DNA of 64,000 nucleotides, from contig NZ_JAHBAY010000009.1 of the NCBI RefSeq assembly GCF_018499875.1, forward strand, positions 248,001 to 312,000, in the 5' to 3' direction. Position numbers and translations under genes: made by a program. Under the pieces are notes generated by a model. That model worked only from the letters and a program-made list of their open reading frames with translations. It ran no database searches and was not told the DNA's origin. Each line of letters starts with the position of its first letter. Position 1 is the first letter of the stretch. Positions 1 to 7,346 of the stretch are shown here, one piece after another. Source of the stretch: Kineosporia corallincola (GTDB lineage: Bacteria; Actinomycetota; Actinomycetes; Actinomycetales; Kineosporiaceae).

Positions 1-390
1 CAGCTGGCCGCCCTGCCCCGGCGCTACCGGCAGCGGTTCACACCCGCCTTCGTGCGGGCCTTCATCGTGGCGTTCACCGGCGTCACCGCCCGGCTGGCCG
101 GCACCTGGACCCCGCTCGACTGCCTGGCCCAGGAACTGGCCGTTTACCGGCTGTTCGACGAGGTCGAGGACCTCGCCGACGACCTGCTGCTGGAGTTGCC
201 CGGTCAGTGGCGCGACCGGCTGTCGGCCCGGCTGATCGCCGAGGACGACCTGGCCCTGCTCTACGACCCGGCGAAGGACCACGCCGCCGAACGTGCCTTC
301 CCCCTGCCCCGCGGCACCGCACCGCTGGCCTTCGACGCCTGGTTCACCCCGTTCACCACCGGGTCGCCGTCGTACGTGGTGCCCCCGTGA
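1..390 (+). CDS. C-terminal part of an unknown protein (truncated by window edge)
   Basis: The reading frame is open from base 1 and ends at TGA 388-390, so at least 129 residues of a longer protein lie here; its start is outside the window. The visible part is mostly helical and acidic (LFDEVEDLADDLLLELPGQW) and has no transmembrane segment or recognisable catalytic motif. It ends in a small-residue tail (TTGSPSYVVPP). An internal ATG at 52 exists, but the frame continues upstream with normal codon use, so I treat the gene as partial. I do not recognise the family. Confidence 0.6.
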   Translation, partial: QLAALPRRYRQRFTPAFVRAFIVAFTGVTARLAGTWTPLDCLAQELAVYRLFDEVEDLADDLLLELPGQWRDRLSARLIAEDDLALLYDPAKDHAAERAFPLPRGTAPLAFDAWFTPFTTGSPSYVVPP

Positions 391-472
391 CCGGGCCGGG
401 CGCGCGTCGTCCACCAGTTGACCGTCGGACCGGATATCGGTGGGCGGCGGCGCGGTGCAGGAGGATCGGGGC

Positions 473-745
473 ATGGGTGCGCACGTCTGGATCTCCGGGT
501 GGCAGCAGCAGCGCTGCGGTGACGACTTCCGGGTCGGCTCGCAGGTGACCTGAGAGGTGGCGACCGGCGCCGCCCGCACCCGCACCGTGCCGGAGTGCGA
601 CGCGTGGGAACCCGAGCGCCGCGCCGAGAGCGAGGGACGCCGGTTCGAGGGCTGGGTGGTCGAGCTGGAGCAGGCCGGATACCTGGCCGGCGGCCGGAAG
701 CCGGCCGCTCCCCGGCCGCGGGGGAATAAGCGGCGTCGCTCCTGA
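473..745 (+). pseudogene. DUF6578-like small protein interrupted by an in-frame TGA
   Basis: An ATG at 473 sits behind a good ribosome site (aggagg, 459-465 region). It opens with MGAHVWISGWQQQRCGDD, which resembles the start of DUF6578 proteins (aromatic-rich GWQ, a Cys-Gly pair, then an FRVG segment). The frame meets TGA at 551-553 and then continues in the same frame for 64 codons (554-745), including RRFEGWVVELEQAGY, which resembles the family's C-terminal strand. In relatives, as I recall them, the position of the stop (after FRVGSQVT) is tryptophan, so a single TGG-to-TGA change would explain it. Without the stop the product would be 90 residues, shorter than the usual family length. 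A sequencing error or stop readthrough cannot be excluded. The family assignment is from memory. Confidence 0.4.
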
Positions 746-854
746 CCGGCCGGTGGAATCGCCGGGTTCGGGGAGTTGTGGTTGCGTTCCGCGAGAACAC
801 CCACGGGACGATCTTTCCCGGCCACCTCGGACAGCGGCAGGACACCGGTAGCAG

Positions 855-1640
855 ATGCAATTCGACAGCGAGTCCGCGGAAGCGGAGTTCATGTACCAGT
901 ACGCCCTGGCCGCCCCGGAGACGCTCGGCGTGAGCGCCCGGCGGCTCGCCGGCGGCGTGGTGATGCACATGCGGAACGACCCGATGTCGTACTGGAGCAA
1001 GGCCCTGGGGTTCGACCAGGACGTCACCCCCGGTCTGCTCGACGAGATCCTCGGCTTCTACGCCGGGTGCGGCGCCACCTCGGCCGTGCTCCAGTTCACC
1101 CCCGGGCTGCTGCCGGGCGGGTTCGCCGCCGAGGCCGCCGCCCGCGGCATCACCGCCGGAACGACCTGGGCCAAACTGGGCTGTGAGGTGAGCGAGGTGC
1201 TGCCCGCCGGCAGCACCGGCCTGCGGGTCGGCCGGGTCGCGCCGGAGCAGGCCGGTGAGTGGGGCGAGACGGTGCTGCGGGCCTTCGGGGTGCCCGGCAC
1301 CCCGCTGTCGCAGATGGTGGCGGGTGCCGTGTCGGCCCCCGGCTTCCAGGCCTTCGCCGCCTGGGACGGTGACGTGATGGTCGCCGGTGGTGGGCTGCTC
1401 GTGCACGGCGAGGTCGGGTCGCTGCACACCGGCGCCACCCTGCCGGAGCACCGCGGGCGCGGCGCGCAGTCGGCGCTGATCGCCGCCCGGGCCGAGGCCG
1501 CGCGCCGGGCCGGGTGCCGCTGGCTCACCTCCGAGACCGGCGTGCCCGAGCCCGGCCGCGGCAACAGCTCGCTGAACAACCTGCGCCGGGCCGGGCTGCG
1601 GGTGCTGTACGAACGGCCGAACTGGCGCTGGAACGCCTGA
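855..1640 (+). CDS. GNAT-family N-acetyltransferase
   Basis: A 261-residue cytoplasmic protein whose C-terminal half carries the GNAT acetyl-CoA fold. Strand 4 and motif A read HTGATLPEHRGRGAQSALI (about residues 195-213), with the pyrophosphate loop RGRGAQ, followed by an alanine-rich helix and a final strand ending RRAGLRVLYERPNW. The N-terminal 120 residues probably form a second, degenerate GNAT-like or substrate domain, as in two-domain acetyltransferases. The acceptor is unknown. It stands alone between a broken gene and a regulator. ATG 855 is used; a weak purine stretch precedes it. Confidence 0.8.
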   Translation: MQFDSESAEAEFMYQYALAAPETLGVSARRLAGGVVMHMRNDPMSYWSKALGFDQDVTPGLLDEILGFYAGCGATSAVLQFTPGLLPGGFAAEAAARGITAGTTWAKLGCEVSEVLPAGSTGLRVGRVAPEQAGEWGETVLRAFGVPGTPLSQMVAGAVSAPGFQAFAAWDGDVMVAGGGLLVHGEVGSLHTGATLPEHRGRGAQSALIAARAEAARRAGCRWLTSETGVPEPGRGNSSLNNLRRAGLRVLYERPNWRWNA

Positions 1641-1741
1641 GACCGTCTCGGCCCGCGGGGCCACGCGCTGCCGGCCGGCCACGGGGACGATGACGGGGAC
1701 GGCACGACCCGATCGGGCGCCGCGGGATCCGCCGCCGTGCC

Positions 1742-2416
1742 GTGATCGTGGCGATACGCTCGGTGCATGCGGTTTCGGGGGAACGTCCGGGAGACACGCA
1801 CACAGGCCCTGGTCAGGGGGTCGGTCGGGACACCGCTGCCGCGCACCAGCGGCTCGCCCGGGAACTGTGCAGGCTCCGGGCGGCGTCGAGCAAGAGCCTG
1901 AAGGAGCTCGAACCCGAGCTGCACGTCAGTGACTCGTCGCTGTCCCGCTACCTGTCCGGCCGGGCGGTGCCGCCCTGGACGGTGGTGGCCCGGCTGGCCC
2001 GCCTCGTCGGCCGCGAGCCCGGCGGGTCGTGCGACGGTTTCCCCACGCTCGAAGCCGCGGGACAGACTCCGGTGCAAGGGGTTACGCCGGCCCGGCCGCA
2101 GGGAGACGACCACGAGCCCACGGTGACCCTGGTGACCGGTGCCGTGGACGGGCGTCCCTCGATCTGGGCCGAGATCACCGGGGCCCAGGCCGGCGACCGG
2201 GTGTGGATCGACTGGTCCGACACCGAGGGGGTCTCACACACCCGGTGCGGGCCGTTCGGGGTGACGCCGCCCGACGGGGTGTCCCGGGCGGCGGAAGTGG
2301 TGGCCGGCCGGTGGTTCCGGGCCTGCGGCGACACCCCGAGGGCGGTTGCGGGCAGTCCCCGCAACGCCTGCACGGACTGGGACCCGGTGGTCAGCCGACG
2401 GTCGCCTCCAGGGTGA
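1742..2416 (+). CDS. XRE-type helix-turn-helix regulator with C-terminal sensor-like domain
   Basis: A 224-residue protein. Residues about 35-92 form an XRE/Cro-like DNA-binding domain (LARELCRLRAASSKSLKELE, then SDSSLSRYLSGRAVPPWTVV). The C-terminal 110 residues are beta-rich, with tryptophans and paired cysteines (TRCGPF, FRACGDT, NACTDW). In related actinobacterial regulators such a domain usually follows a membrane segment; no membrane segment is visible here. The start is uncertain. GTG 1742 gives the longest form and GTG 1763 is also in frame. A good -10 hexamer (TACGCT, 1755-1760) lies 6 nt before an out-of-frame ATG at 1767, which hints at a misplaced start or a frameshift. The 3' end overlaps the convergent ohr gene by 26 nt. 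Confidence 0.65.
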   Translation: MIVAIRSVHAVSGERPGDTHTGPGQGVGRDTAAAHQRLARELCRLRAASSKSLKELEPELHVSDSSLSRYLSGRAVPPWTVVARLARLVGREPGGSCDGFPTLEAAGQTPVQGVTPARPQGDDHEPTVTLVTGAVDGRPSIWAEITGAQAGDRVWIDWSDTEGVSHTRCGPFGVTPPDGVSRAAEVVAGRWFRACGDTPRAVAGSPRNACTDWDPVVSRRSPPG

Positions 2417-2813
2417 CCGGCACGTTGCCGCGGGTGGCGTTGGAGTAGGGGCACACCTGGTGCGCGGCCTCGACCAGCTCGTCCGCGGTGGCCTGGTCCA
2501 GGCCGCCGAGCTCGACGTGCAGCGACACCTCCAGGGCGAAACCGCCGGCGTCGTTCGGGCCGATGCCGACCTCGGCGGTGACGGCGCTGTCGACGAGCTG
2601 GATCTTCTTCTTGCCGGCCACCAGCTTCAGCGCGCTGTGGAAGCAGGCCGCGTAACCGGCCGCGAACAGCTGCTCCGGGTTGGTCGCGCCGCCGGCCCCG
2701 CCCATCTCCTTGGGGGTCGCGAGGTCGAGATCGAGGATGCCGTCGGACGACTGGGCGTGGCCGTTGCGGCCGTCACCGGTGGCGGTGGCGACGGCGGTGT
2801 AGATGCTCGGCAC
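2391..2813 (-). CDS. ohr: Organic hydroperoxide resistance protein (Ohr/OsmC family)
   Basis: A cytoplasmic thiol peroxidase that reduces organic hydroperoxides using a reactive cysteine recycled by lipoylated or other dithiols. Both catalytic cysteines are present: GYAACFHSAL (peroxidatic) and VCPYSNATRGN (resolving), with the family's opening SIYTAVATATGDGRNGH. I choose GTG 2813 because gagaggtg lies 6 nt upstream and it gives 140 residues, the usual length; in-frame starts at 2834 and 2897 would add a non-conserved extension. It is divergent from a TetR-family gene and shares an intergenic palindrome with it, so repression by that TetR protein is likely (inference; the usual Ohr regulator is the MarR-type OhrR). 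Confidence 0.93.
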   Translation of the reverse strand: MPSIYTAVATATGDGRNGHAQSSDGILDLDLATPKEMGGAGGATNPEQLFAAGYAACFHSALKLVAGKKKIQLVDSAVTAEVGIGPNDAGGFALEVSLHVELGGLDQATADELVEAAHQVCPYSNATRGNVPVTLEATVG

Positions 2814-2834
2814 GGGATCACCTCTCGTAGACAT

Positions 2835-2844
2835 AGAACGTTCT
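2835..2844. promoter_or_regulatory. Palindromic operator between ohr and tetR
   Basis: Perfect 10-bp palindrome AGAACGTTCT in an AT-richer patch, 21 bp upstream of the chosen ohr start. The flanks extend the symmetry with one mismatch (ATAGAACGTTCTGT). Position and form fit an operator for the divergently encoded TetR protein. Confidence 0.6.
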
Positions 2845-2929
2845 GTCTCATGCATTCGACCAGAAGCGGGCGGGCCCGTCAATCGGTGCCGGCCCACCGG
2901 TGGCGTGTGCCCGGGTTATGGTGCAGCGC

Positions 2930-3499
2930 GTGAACGCTGCCGTCCGTACCCCTCCCGCCCGTGACCGCCTGCTGCGTGCGGCGAGTGACGTGTTCTACCG
3001 CGAGGGCCTGCGCGCCGTGGGCGTCGACCGGGTGATCGAGCGGGCCGGGGTCACCCGCGCCACCTTCTACCGGCACTTCCCCTCGAAGGAGCTGTTGCTT
3101 GTGGCCTACGTCCAGGGCCTGGACCGGGCGGTGCGCGAGCACGTCGGCGCGGTGCCCGGGACACCGGCCGAATCTGCCCGCTGGGTGCGCGATTTCACCC
3201 GGGCCATCGCCGATCAGCTGAGCGGGGAGGGATTCCGGGGGTGTCCCTTCATCAACGCCGCCGCCGAGTACCCGGACGCCGACCACCCGGTGCGGCAGGC
3301 GGTGAGCGCACACCGCGACTGGCTGGAGTCGTCGGTGGCCACGGCCCTGGAGCGGGCCGGGCACCCGGATGCCGAGGAGGGGGCCCGGCGCTGGCTGGCC
3401 CAGCGTGACGGCGCCATGGTGGGCGGCTATCTGGGCAGCCCGGCGGCGGCCGCGGCCACGCTGGTGGCGGCGGTGGACGACCTGGTCGGGGCGCGCTGA
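2930..3499 (+). CDS. TetR/AcrR family transcriptional regulator
   Basis: A 189-residue repressor. Residues about 8-55 form the TetR helix-turn-helix (RLLRAASDVFYREGLRAVGV then VTRATFYRHFPSKELLL). The remaining all-helical ligand-binding half includes a CPFINAAAEYPDADHPVR segment found in the TetR subgroup that has a conserved Cys-Pro-Phe. GTG 2930 is preferred because a -10 hexamer TATGGT (2917-2922) ends exactly 7 nt before it, the arrangement of leaderless actinobacterial genes; longer forms from GTG 2900 or ATG 2918 would place the start upstream of or inside the promoter. Its likely targets are itself and ohr. Confidence 0.88.
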   Translation: MNAAVRTPPARDRLLRAASDVFYREGLRAVGVDRVIERAGVTRATFYRHFPSKELLLVAYVQGLDRAVREHVGAVPGTPAESARWVRDFTRAIADQLSGEGFRGCPFINAAAEYPDADHPVRQAVSAHRDWLESSVATALERAGHPDAEEGARRWLAQRDGAMVGGYLGSPAAAAATLVAAVDDLVGAR

Positions 3500-3521
3500 G
3501 CTCACCACCAGGGTCCTTGGT

Positions 3522-3584
3522 CACGAAGAGGCTCGAACGTTATTCGGCTTTAACCCTGCAAAACAGGACCAACGCCTCTTCGTG
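3522..3584. promoter_or_regulatory. Long inverted repeat upstream of the OFA transporter
   Basis: Two perfect 11-bp arms, CACGAAGAGGC (3522-3532) and GCCTCTTCGTG (3574-3584), are separated by 41 nt. Just outside and inside them a second pair, GGTCCT (3512-3517) and AGGACC (3565-3570), is also complementary. The enclosed DNA is AT-rich for this genome. It could be a leader RNA structure or paired protein-binding sites controlling the carrier gene, whose start lies 47 nt downstream. It could also terminate the upstream tetR gene. Confidence 0.5.
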
Positions 3585-3631
3585 TGTCAGCCTGGACCCG
3601 AACCCAATGGTGAGTTTTAGGAAGCGAGCGC

Positions 3632-5008
3632 ATGCCCTCTGTCCTCGACCGTGAACGGACCGTCGCCCCGCCCGGGTACAACCGGTGGCTGGTCCCGCCG
3701 GCAGCCCTCGCGGTACACCTCTCGATCGGTGAGGTGTACGCCTTCAGCGTTTTCAAGGCGCCGCTGGTCACGCACTTCGACTCCAGCCTGACCGCGATCG
3801 GCGTGGTGTTCTCCATCGCCATCGTCATGCTCGGCCTGTCCGCCGCCTTCGGCGGCACCTGGGTCGAGCGCAACGGGCCGCGCAAGGCGATGACTGTTTC
3901 CATGCTCTGCTGGGTCACCGGTTTCCTGGTCAGCGCCCTCGGGGTGGCGACCGGGCAGCTGTGGCTGGTCTACCTCGGCTACGGCGTGATCGGCGGCATC
4001 GGCCTGGGCATCGGCTACATCTCGCCGGTGTCCACGCTGATCAAGTGGTTCCCCGACCGCCCGGGCCTGGCCACCGGCCTGGCCATCATGGGCTTCGGCG
4101 GCGGCGCGCTGGTCGCCTCGCCGCTGACCAGCCGCCTGCTCGACGCGTACGCCGGGAAGCCGGAAGACGCGATCGCCCCCACCATGCTCACCCTCGCCGC
4201 GGTCTACCTGGTGCTGATGGCGCTGGGCGCCTGGGTGATCCGGGTGCCGGCCGAGGGCTGGACCCCGCCCGGTTACAGCACGGGTGCCGCCGTGGTGGCC
4301 GCCGCCCGCCGTCCCGGTCTGGGCCACGGGGCGCCGGCCGACCTGACCGCGAACCAGGCCATCCGCACCCCGCAGTTCTGGCTGCTGTGGACGGTGCTGT
4401 TCTGCAACGTCACCGCCGGCATCGGGATCCTGGAGCAGGCCGCCCCGATGATCCAGGACTTCTTCTCCGACGTCGACGCCACCGAGGCCGCCGGGTTCGT
4501 CGGGCTGCTGTCGCTGTGCAACATGGCCGGCCGGTTCGTCTGGTCGTCCACCTCCGACGTGATCGGCCGCAAGCCGATCTACGCGATCTACCTCGGCGCC
4601 GGGGCCCTGCTCTACCTGGTGCTGGCGTTGCGGGGAACGGCCGGCATCGGCCTGTTCGTGGCCGTGGCCTGTCTCATCCTGAGCTTCTACGGAGGCGGTT
4701 TCGCCACCATTCCGGCTTACCTGAAAGACCTTTTCGGCGGTCTCCAGGTGGGCGCCGTCCACGGCCGTCTGCTCACCGCCTGGTCGGCGGCCGGCGTGGT
4801 CGGCCCGATGGTGGTGAACCGGGTCGCCGACCACCAGACCGCGGCGGGCAAGTCGGGTGCGGACCTGTACTCGCTGTCGTTCGCGATCATGGTCGGCATC
4901 CTGGTGGTCGGTTTCGTGGCCAACGCCCTGGTGCGCTCGCTCGCCGGGCGGGCGCAGGCGCCGTCCGGGACGTCCGCACCGGAGTCCGCGCGGACGTCCA
5001 CCTCCTGA
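3632..5008 (+). CDS. OFA-family MFS transporter (oxalate/formate antiporter-like)
   Basis: A 458-residue major-facilitator protein with 12 predicted membrane segments. The opening (YNRWLVPPAALAVHLSIGEV) is typical of the oxalate:formate antiporter (OFA) family, and the helix 2-3 loop has the MFS motif-A style GGTWVERNGPRKAM. The central loop contains the family's TANQAIRTPQFWLLW segment, and the second half a SDVIGRKPIYAIY motif. The C-terminus is a short cytoplasmic Ser/Thr/Ala tail. Substrate is unproven; members carry oxalate, formate or other monocarboxylates. ATG 3632 has aggaag 8 nt upstream. It is followed by a 47-residue membrane peptide that is probably its partner. No oxalyl-CoA decarboxylase gene is nearby. 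Confidence 0.88.
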   Translation: MPSVLDRERTVAPPGYNRWLVPPAALAVHLSIGEVYAFSVFKAPLVTHFDSSLTAIGVVFSIAIVMLGLSAAFGGTWVERNGPRKAMTVSMLCWVTGFLVSALGVATGQLWLVYLGYGVIGGIGLGIGYISPVSTLIKWFPDRPGLATGLAIMGFGGGALVASPLTSRLLDAYAGKPEDAIAPTMLTLAAVYLVLMALGAWVIRVPAEGWTPPGYSTGAAVVAAARRPGLGHGAPADLTANQAIRTPQFWLLWTVLFCNVTAGIGILEQAAPMIQDFFSDVDATEAAGFVGLLSLCNMAGRFVWSSTSDVIGRKPIYAIYLGAGALLYLVLALRGTAGIGLFVAVACLILSFYGGGFATIPAYLKDLFGGLQVGAVHGRLLTAWSAAGVVGPMVVNRVADHQTAAGKSGADLYSLSFAIMVGILVVGFVANALVRSLAGRAQAPSGTSAPESARTSTS

Positions 5009-5034
5009 TCTCCAGAACAGAATTGAGGACGACG

Positions 5035-5178
5035 ATGAGCGATGACGTGACCGCCCCCGCTCCGGCTCCTGCCCAGGGTGCCGCGGCGGTGGCCGTGGGC
5101 CTGTGGGTGATCGTGGGTTCGGCTCTGGTGTACGGGATCTGGGAGACGATCCAGAAGGTGTCGGCGTTGTTCGGCTGA
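5035..5178 (+). CDS. Small membrane protein paired with the OFA transporter
   Basis: A 47-residue protein: a flexible Ala/Pro N-terminus (about 1-17), one membrane helix (AVAVGLWVIVGSALVYGIW, about 19-37) and a short amphipathic tail (ETIQKVSALFG). It starts 26 nt after the carrier's stop behind a good gagga site and ends before a terminator hairpin, so the two are co-transcribed. Its form and position match the proteins annotated as the MFS transporter small subunit in actinobacteria and proteobacteria. A role in stabilising or gating the carrier is inferred, not shown. Confidence 0.8.
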   Translation: MSDDVTAPAPAPAQGAAAVAVGLWVIVGSALVYGIWETIQKVSALFG

Positions 5179-5191
5179 CCTGGTTCTGGTC

Positions 5192-5232
5192 CGGCGGCCG
5201 GTGGAGACGGACTCCGCCGGCCGCCGTTCTTC
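5192..5232 (+). terminator. Hairpin terminator after the OFA operon
   Basis: Arms CGGCGGCCGG (5192-5201) and CCGGCCGCCG (5217-5226) form a perfect 10-bp stem with a 15-nt loop, followed by TTCTTCT. It begins 13 nt after the small-subunit stop. The convergent ABC permease gene ends at 5243, so it may act in both directions. Confidence 0.75.
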
Positions 5233-5242
5233 TGCGTGGACG

Positions 5243-5971
5243 TCAGTAGTCGCGGTGGGTGATGCGCAGCGCCGACGCGGTGAGCAGGACCGCGGTGTAC
5301 GCGCAGGTGGTCGCGAGCGCGGCCGGATCGCCGCCGGTGGCGTCCCGGGCGGCGGTGAACGGCAGGTAGACCGAGAGTTCTTCCAGGCCGGGTGAATACG
5401 TGCTGGCGGCCAGGGCGGACAGCGGCTCCACCAGCAGGACGTCGAGCAGCACCAGGCCGACCGGGACCGCCGCGGTGCCGGTCAGCCAGCCCAGGGCCGC
5501 GCCCGCCCAGCACAGCAGCACGAGCGTGACCAGGTGGGCCACGAACACGTCGGGCACCTGCCCGGCGCCGATCGGGCGACCGAGCAGCTGGGCCGTGAGG
5601 AACGTGAGAACGGTCAGCAGCAGGCAGATTCCGCCGGTGATCGAGGCCAGCACGGTCAGTCGTGCGCCGGCCAGGGTGGTACGCCGGGGCTGCGCCACCA
5701 GCAGCACGGTGGCCAGGCGGTGCTGGGTGTCTTCGAGTACCGAGGTGACGCCGATCAGTACCACCAGCAGACCGGTCAGCGGGAGCAGTGACATCGACCC
5801 TGCGCCGGTCAGTACGGCTGTGGCGGTGTCGCCGGACAGGGCGCCGGGCGGGTCGGTGGCGGCGACGAAGGCGGCCGCGGCCGTGCCGAGAAGGACTGCG
5901 GCGAGGGCGAGGACACGGATCGTGCCCAGGGTGGCGATCCGGCGGCTCTCCATCCTGAGGGTGCTGCCCAC
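5243..5971 (-). CDS. ABC-2 type transporter permease
   Basis: A 242-residue integral membrane protein with about six hydrophobic segments, for example LALAAVLLGTAAAAFVAA and VTLVLLCWAGAALGWL. The N-terminal MESRRIATLGTIRVL has the amphipathic entry helix of ABC-2 exporters. GTG 5971 has aggagg 9 nt upstream; ATG 5953 is an alternative. It lies 16 nt downstream of the ATPase gene on the same strand, so the pair forms an exporter, probably for a lipid, peptide or drug; the substrate cannot be inferred. Confidence 0.85.
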   Translation of the reverse strand: MGSTLRMESRRIATLGTIRVLALAAVLLGTAAAAFVAATDPPGALSGDTATAVLTGAGSMSLLPLTGLLVVLIGVTSVLEDTQHRLATVLLVAQPRRTTLAGARLTVLASITGGICLLLTVLTFLTAQLLGRPIGAGQVPDVFVAHLVTLVLLCWAGAALGWLTGTAAVPVGLVLLDVLLVEPLSALAASTYSPGLEELSVYLPFTAARDATGGDPAALATTCAYTAVLLTASALRITHRDY

Positions 5972-5987
5972 GGTGCTCGGCCTCCTG

Positions 5988-6977
5988 TCAGCGGCCGCGG
6001 CCGGTGGTCTGGTGCTTGGTCGGGTGCTTGGTCGGATGCGTCGTGTACTCGGTGCTGGTGGCGGTGGCCTCGAGGAAGGCGTCTTCCAGCGATGAGGAGT
6101 GCGGTGACAGTTCGTGCAGCACCACGCCGTAATGGGCCGCGAGCTCGCCGATTTCGTCGGTGCTCGTCTCGCCGGCGACGACCAGCCCGTCGGGACCCCG
6201 CGGTGTGACGGGCCCGATGCCGTTCGCGTGCAGGCAGTCCGCGAGGTGGTGCGGGGTGGGGGTGCGGATCAGCACATGGCGGCGGGTGAACCGGTCGACG
6301 AAGTCGCCCAGCGGCCCCTGGGTGATGATGCGGCCGCGCCCGAGAACGATGACCTCGTCGGCGGTCTGGGCCATCTCGGCGAGCTGGTGCGAGGAGAGCA
6401 GCACCGTGCGGCCCTCGTCGGTGAGGGTGGTGAGGAAGTCCCGCAGCCAGCGGATCCCCTGCGGGTCGAGGCCGTTGGCGGGCTCGTCGAGGATGAGGTA
6501 TTCCGGATCGCCGACGAGCGCCGCGGCGAGGGCGAGACGTTGCTGCATGCCGAGGGAGAACCCGCCGGAGGCACGACCCGCGACGTCGGTGAGACCGACC
6601 AGCCCGAGCACCTCGTCGACCCGGCGGTCGTCCGTGCCGGCGGCGGCCGCGAGCATGCGCACGTGGGCGCGGGCGCTACGGCGGGGATGGTGCGCCGTCG
6701 GGTCGAGCATGGCGCCCACCGTGCGGGTGGGCTGCCGCATCTGGTCGACGCGGCGCCCGCCGAAGGTGGTGACGCCGCCCCCGAGGCACAGCCGCAGCAT
6801 CAGCCGCATGGTGGTGGACTTGCCCGCCCCGTTCGGCCCGAGGAACCCGGTGACCACCCCCGGCCGCACGTCGAACGAAAGGTCCCGCACCGCATGGACT
6901 CCGGCGAAGACCTTGCTCAACCTGCGAGCGCTGATGGACAGGCCGGTGCTCCTCGTTCGCGGGCGGCGACCCGGCAC
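5988..6977 (-). CDS. ABC-2 type exporter ATP-binding protein
   Basis: A 329-residue ATPase of the drug/lantibiotic exporter class. Walker A GPNGAGKST, signature FSLGMQQRL, Walker B YLILDEPANGLDP and switch SSHQLAEM are all intact. A C-terminal 100-residue extension has a repetitive tail rich in Thr, Lys and His (THPTKHPTKHQTTGRGR). GTG 6977 is the upstream in-frame start; a stronger gaggag site lies 7 nt before an in-frame CTG (codon 6939-6941), so translation may really begin there, just at the conserved domain edge. It is paired with the permease downstream. Confidence 0.88.
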   Translation of the reverse strand: MPGRRPRTRSTGLSISARRLSKVFAGVHAVRDLSFDVRPGVVTGFLGPNGAGKSTTMRLMLRLCLGGGVTTFGGRRVDQMRQPTRTVGAMLDPTAHHPRRSARAHVRMLAAAAGTDDRRVDEVLGLVGLTDVAGRASGGFSLGMQQRLALAAALVGDPEYLILDEPANGLDPQGIRWLRDFLTTLTDEGRTVLLSSHQLAEMAQTADEVIVLGRGRIITQGPLGDFVDRFTRRHVLIRTPTPHHLADCLHANGIGPVTPRGPDGLVVAGETSTDEIGELAAHYGVVLHELSPHSSSLEDAFLEATATSTEYTTHPTKHPTKHQTTGRGR

Positions 6978-7123
6978 GGCCGGGCACGGTCAGCCGGCCC
7001 GCCGGGACGAAGTGGGTCAAAGAGTACACGGTGGGTGCACGGCGTGGATCAGGACCACCGGCGGGACACCAGGAGTGTGCGGGCCACCAACCTGGTCGGG
7101 ATGATCGGGCGGCGCCGCCGTGC

Positions 7124-7199
7124 GTGGGCGAACTCGGTCTGAGTGTGGGCGAATCCGGTCTGCCTGTGGGCGAACTCGGTCTGCCTGTGGCGAACCTGG
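7124..7199. repeat. 21-bp tandem repeat, about 3.5 copies
   Basis: Three consecutive 21-bp units begin GTGGGCGAA at 7124, 7145 and 7166, followed by a degraded partial unit from 7187. Units 2 and 3 differ at two positions. The array is in the 594-nt stretch between the ABC ATPase start (6977) and the MMPL stop (7572), where I find no convincing gene. It is open in several frames because 21 is a multiple of three, but none has a ribosome site or a conserved protein. Confidence 0.85.
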
Positions 7200-7281
7200 T
7201 CGGGTGCGAGTATGGCGCGCTCGATCGTGTGAGGATGAGGTGATCGGCTCGGGCGATACCGGCCGACGGCGCCGGAGGCCA

Positions 7282-7346
7282 GACCCCTCAGCATTTTTCA
7301 CACCACCATCGGCGGCAGGGTGGTGTCAGAACCGAAGAGGTGTCCC
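7282..7346. repeat. Dispersed palindromic element, copy 1
   Basis: An imperfect palindrome centred near 7313. The inner arms ACACCACC (7300-7307) and GGTGGTGT (7319-7326) pair perfectly, followed by CAGAACCGAAGAGGTGTCCCC on the right. The same core and right-flank order (GGTGGTGTCAAAA-CCGCGAAGGGTCCCC) recur at 60318-60389. It lies 226 nt past the 3' end of the MMPL gene. A REP-type element or a terminator is possible. Confidence 0.65.

Noticed and set aside
7124-7199. Possible CRISPR array
   Set aside because: The units are directly tandem without spacers, only three full copies exist, and no cas gene is present.
7031-7294. Short genes spanning the 21-bp repeat on either strand
   Set aside because: Several frames are open because 21 is divisible by three, but none has a ribosome site or recognisable protein.
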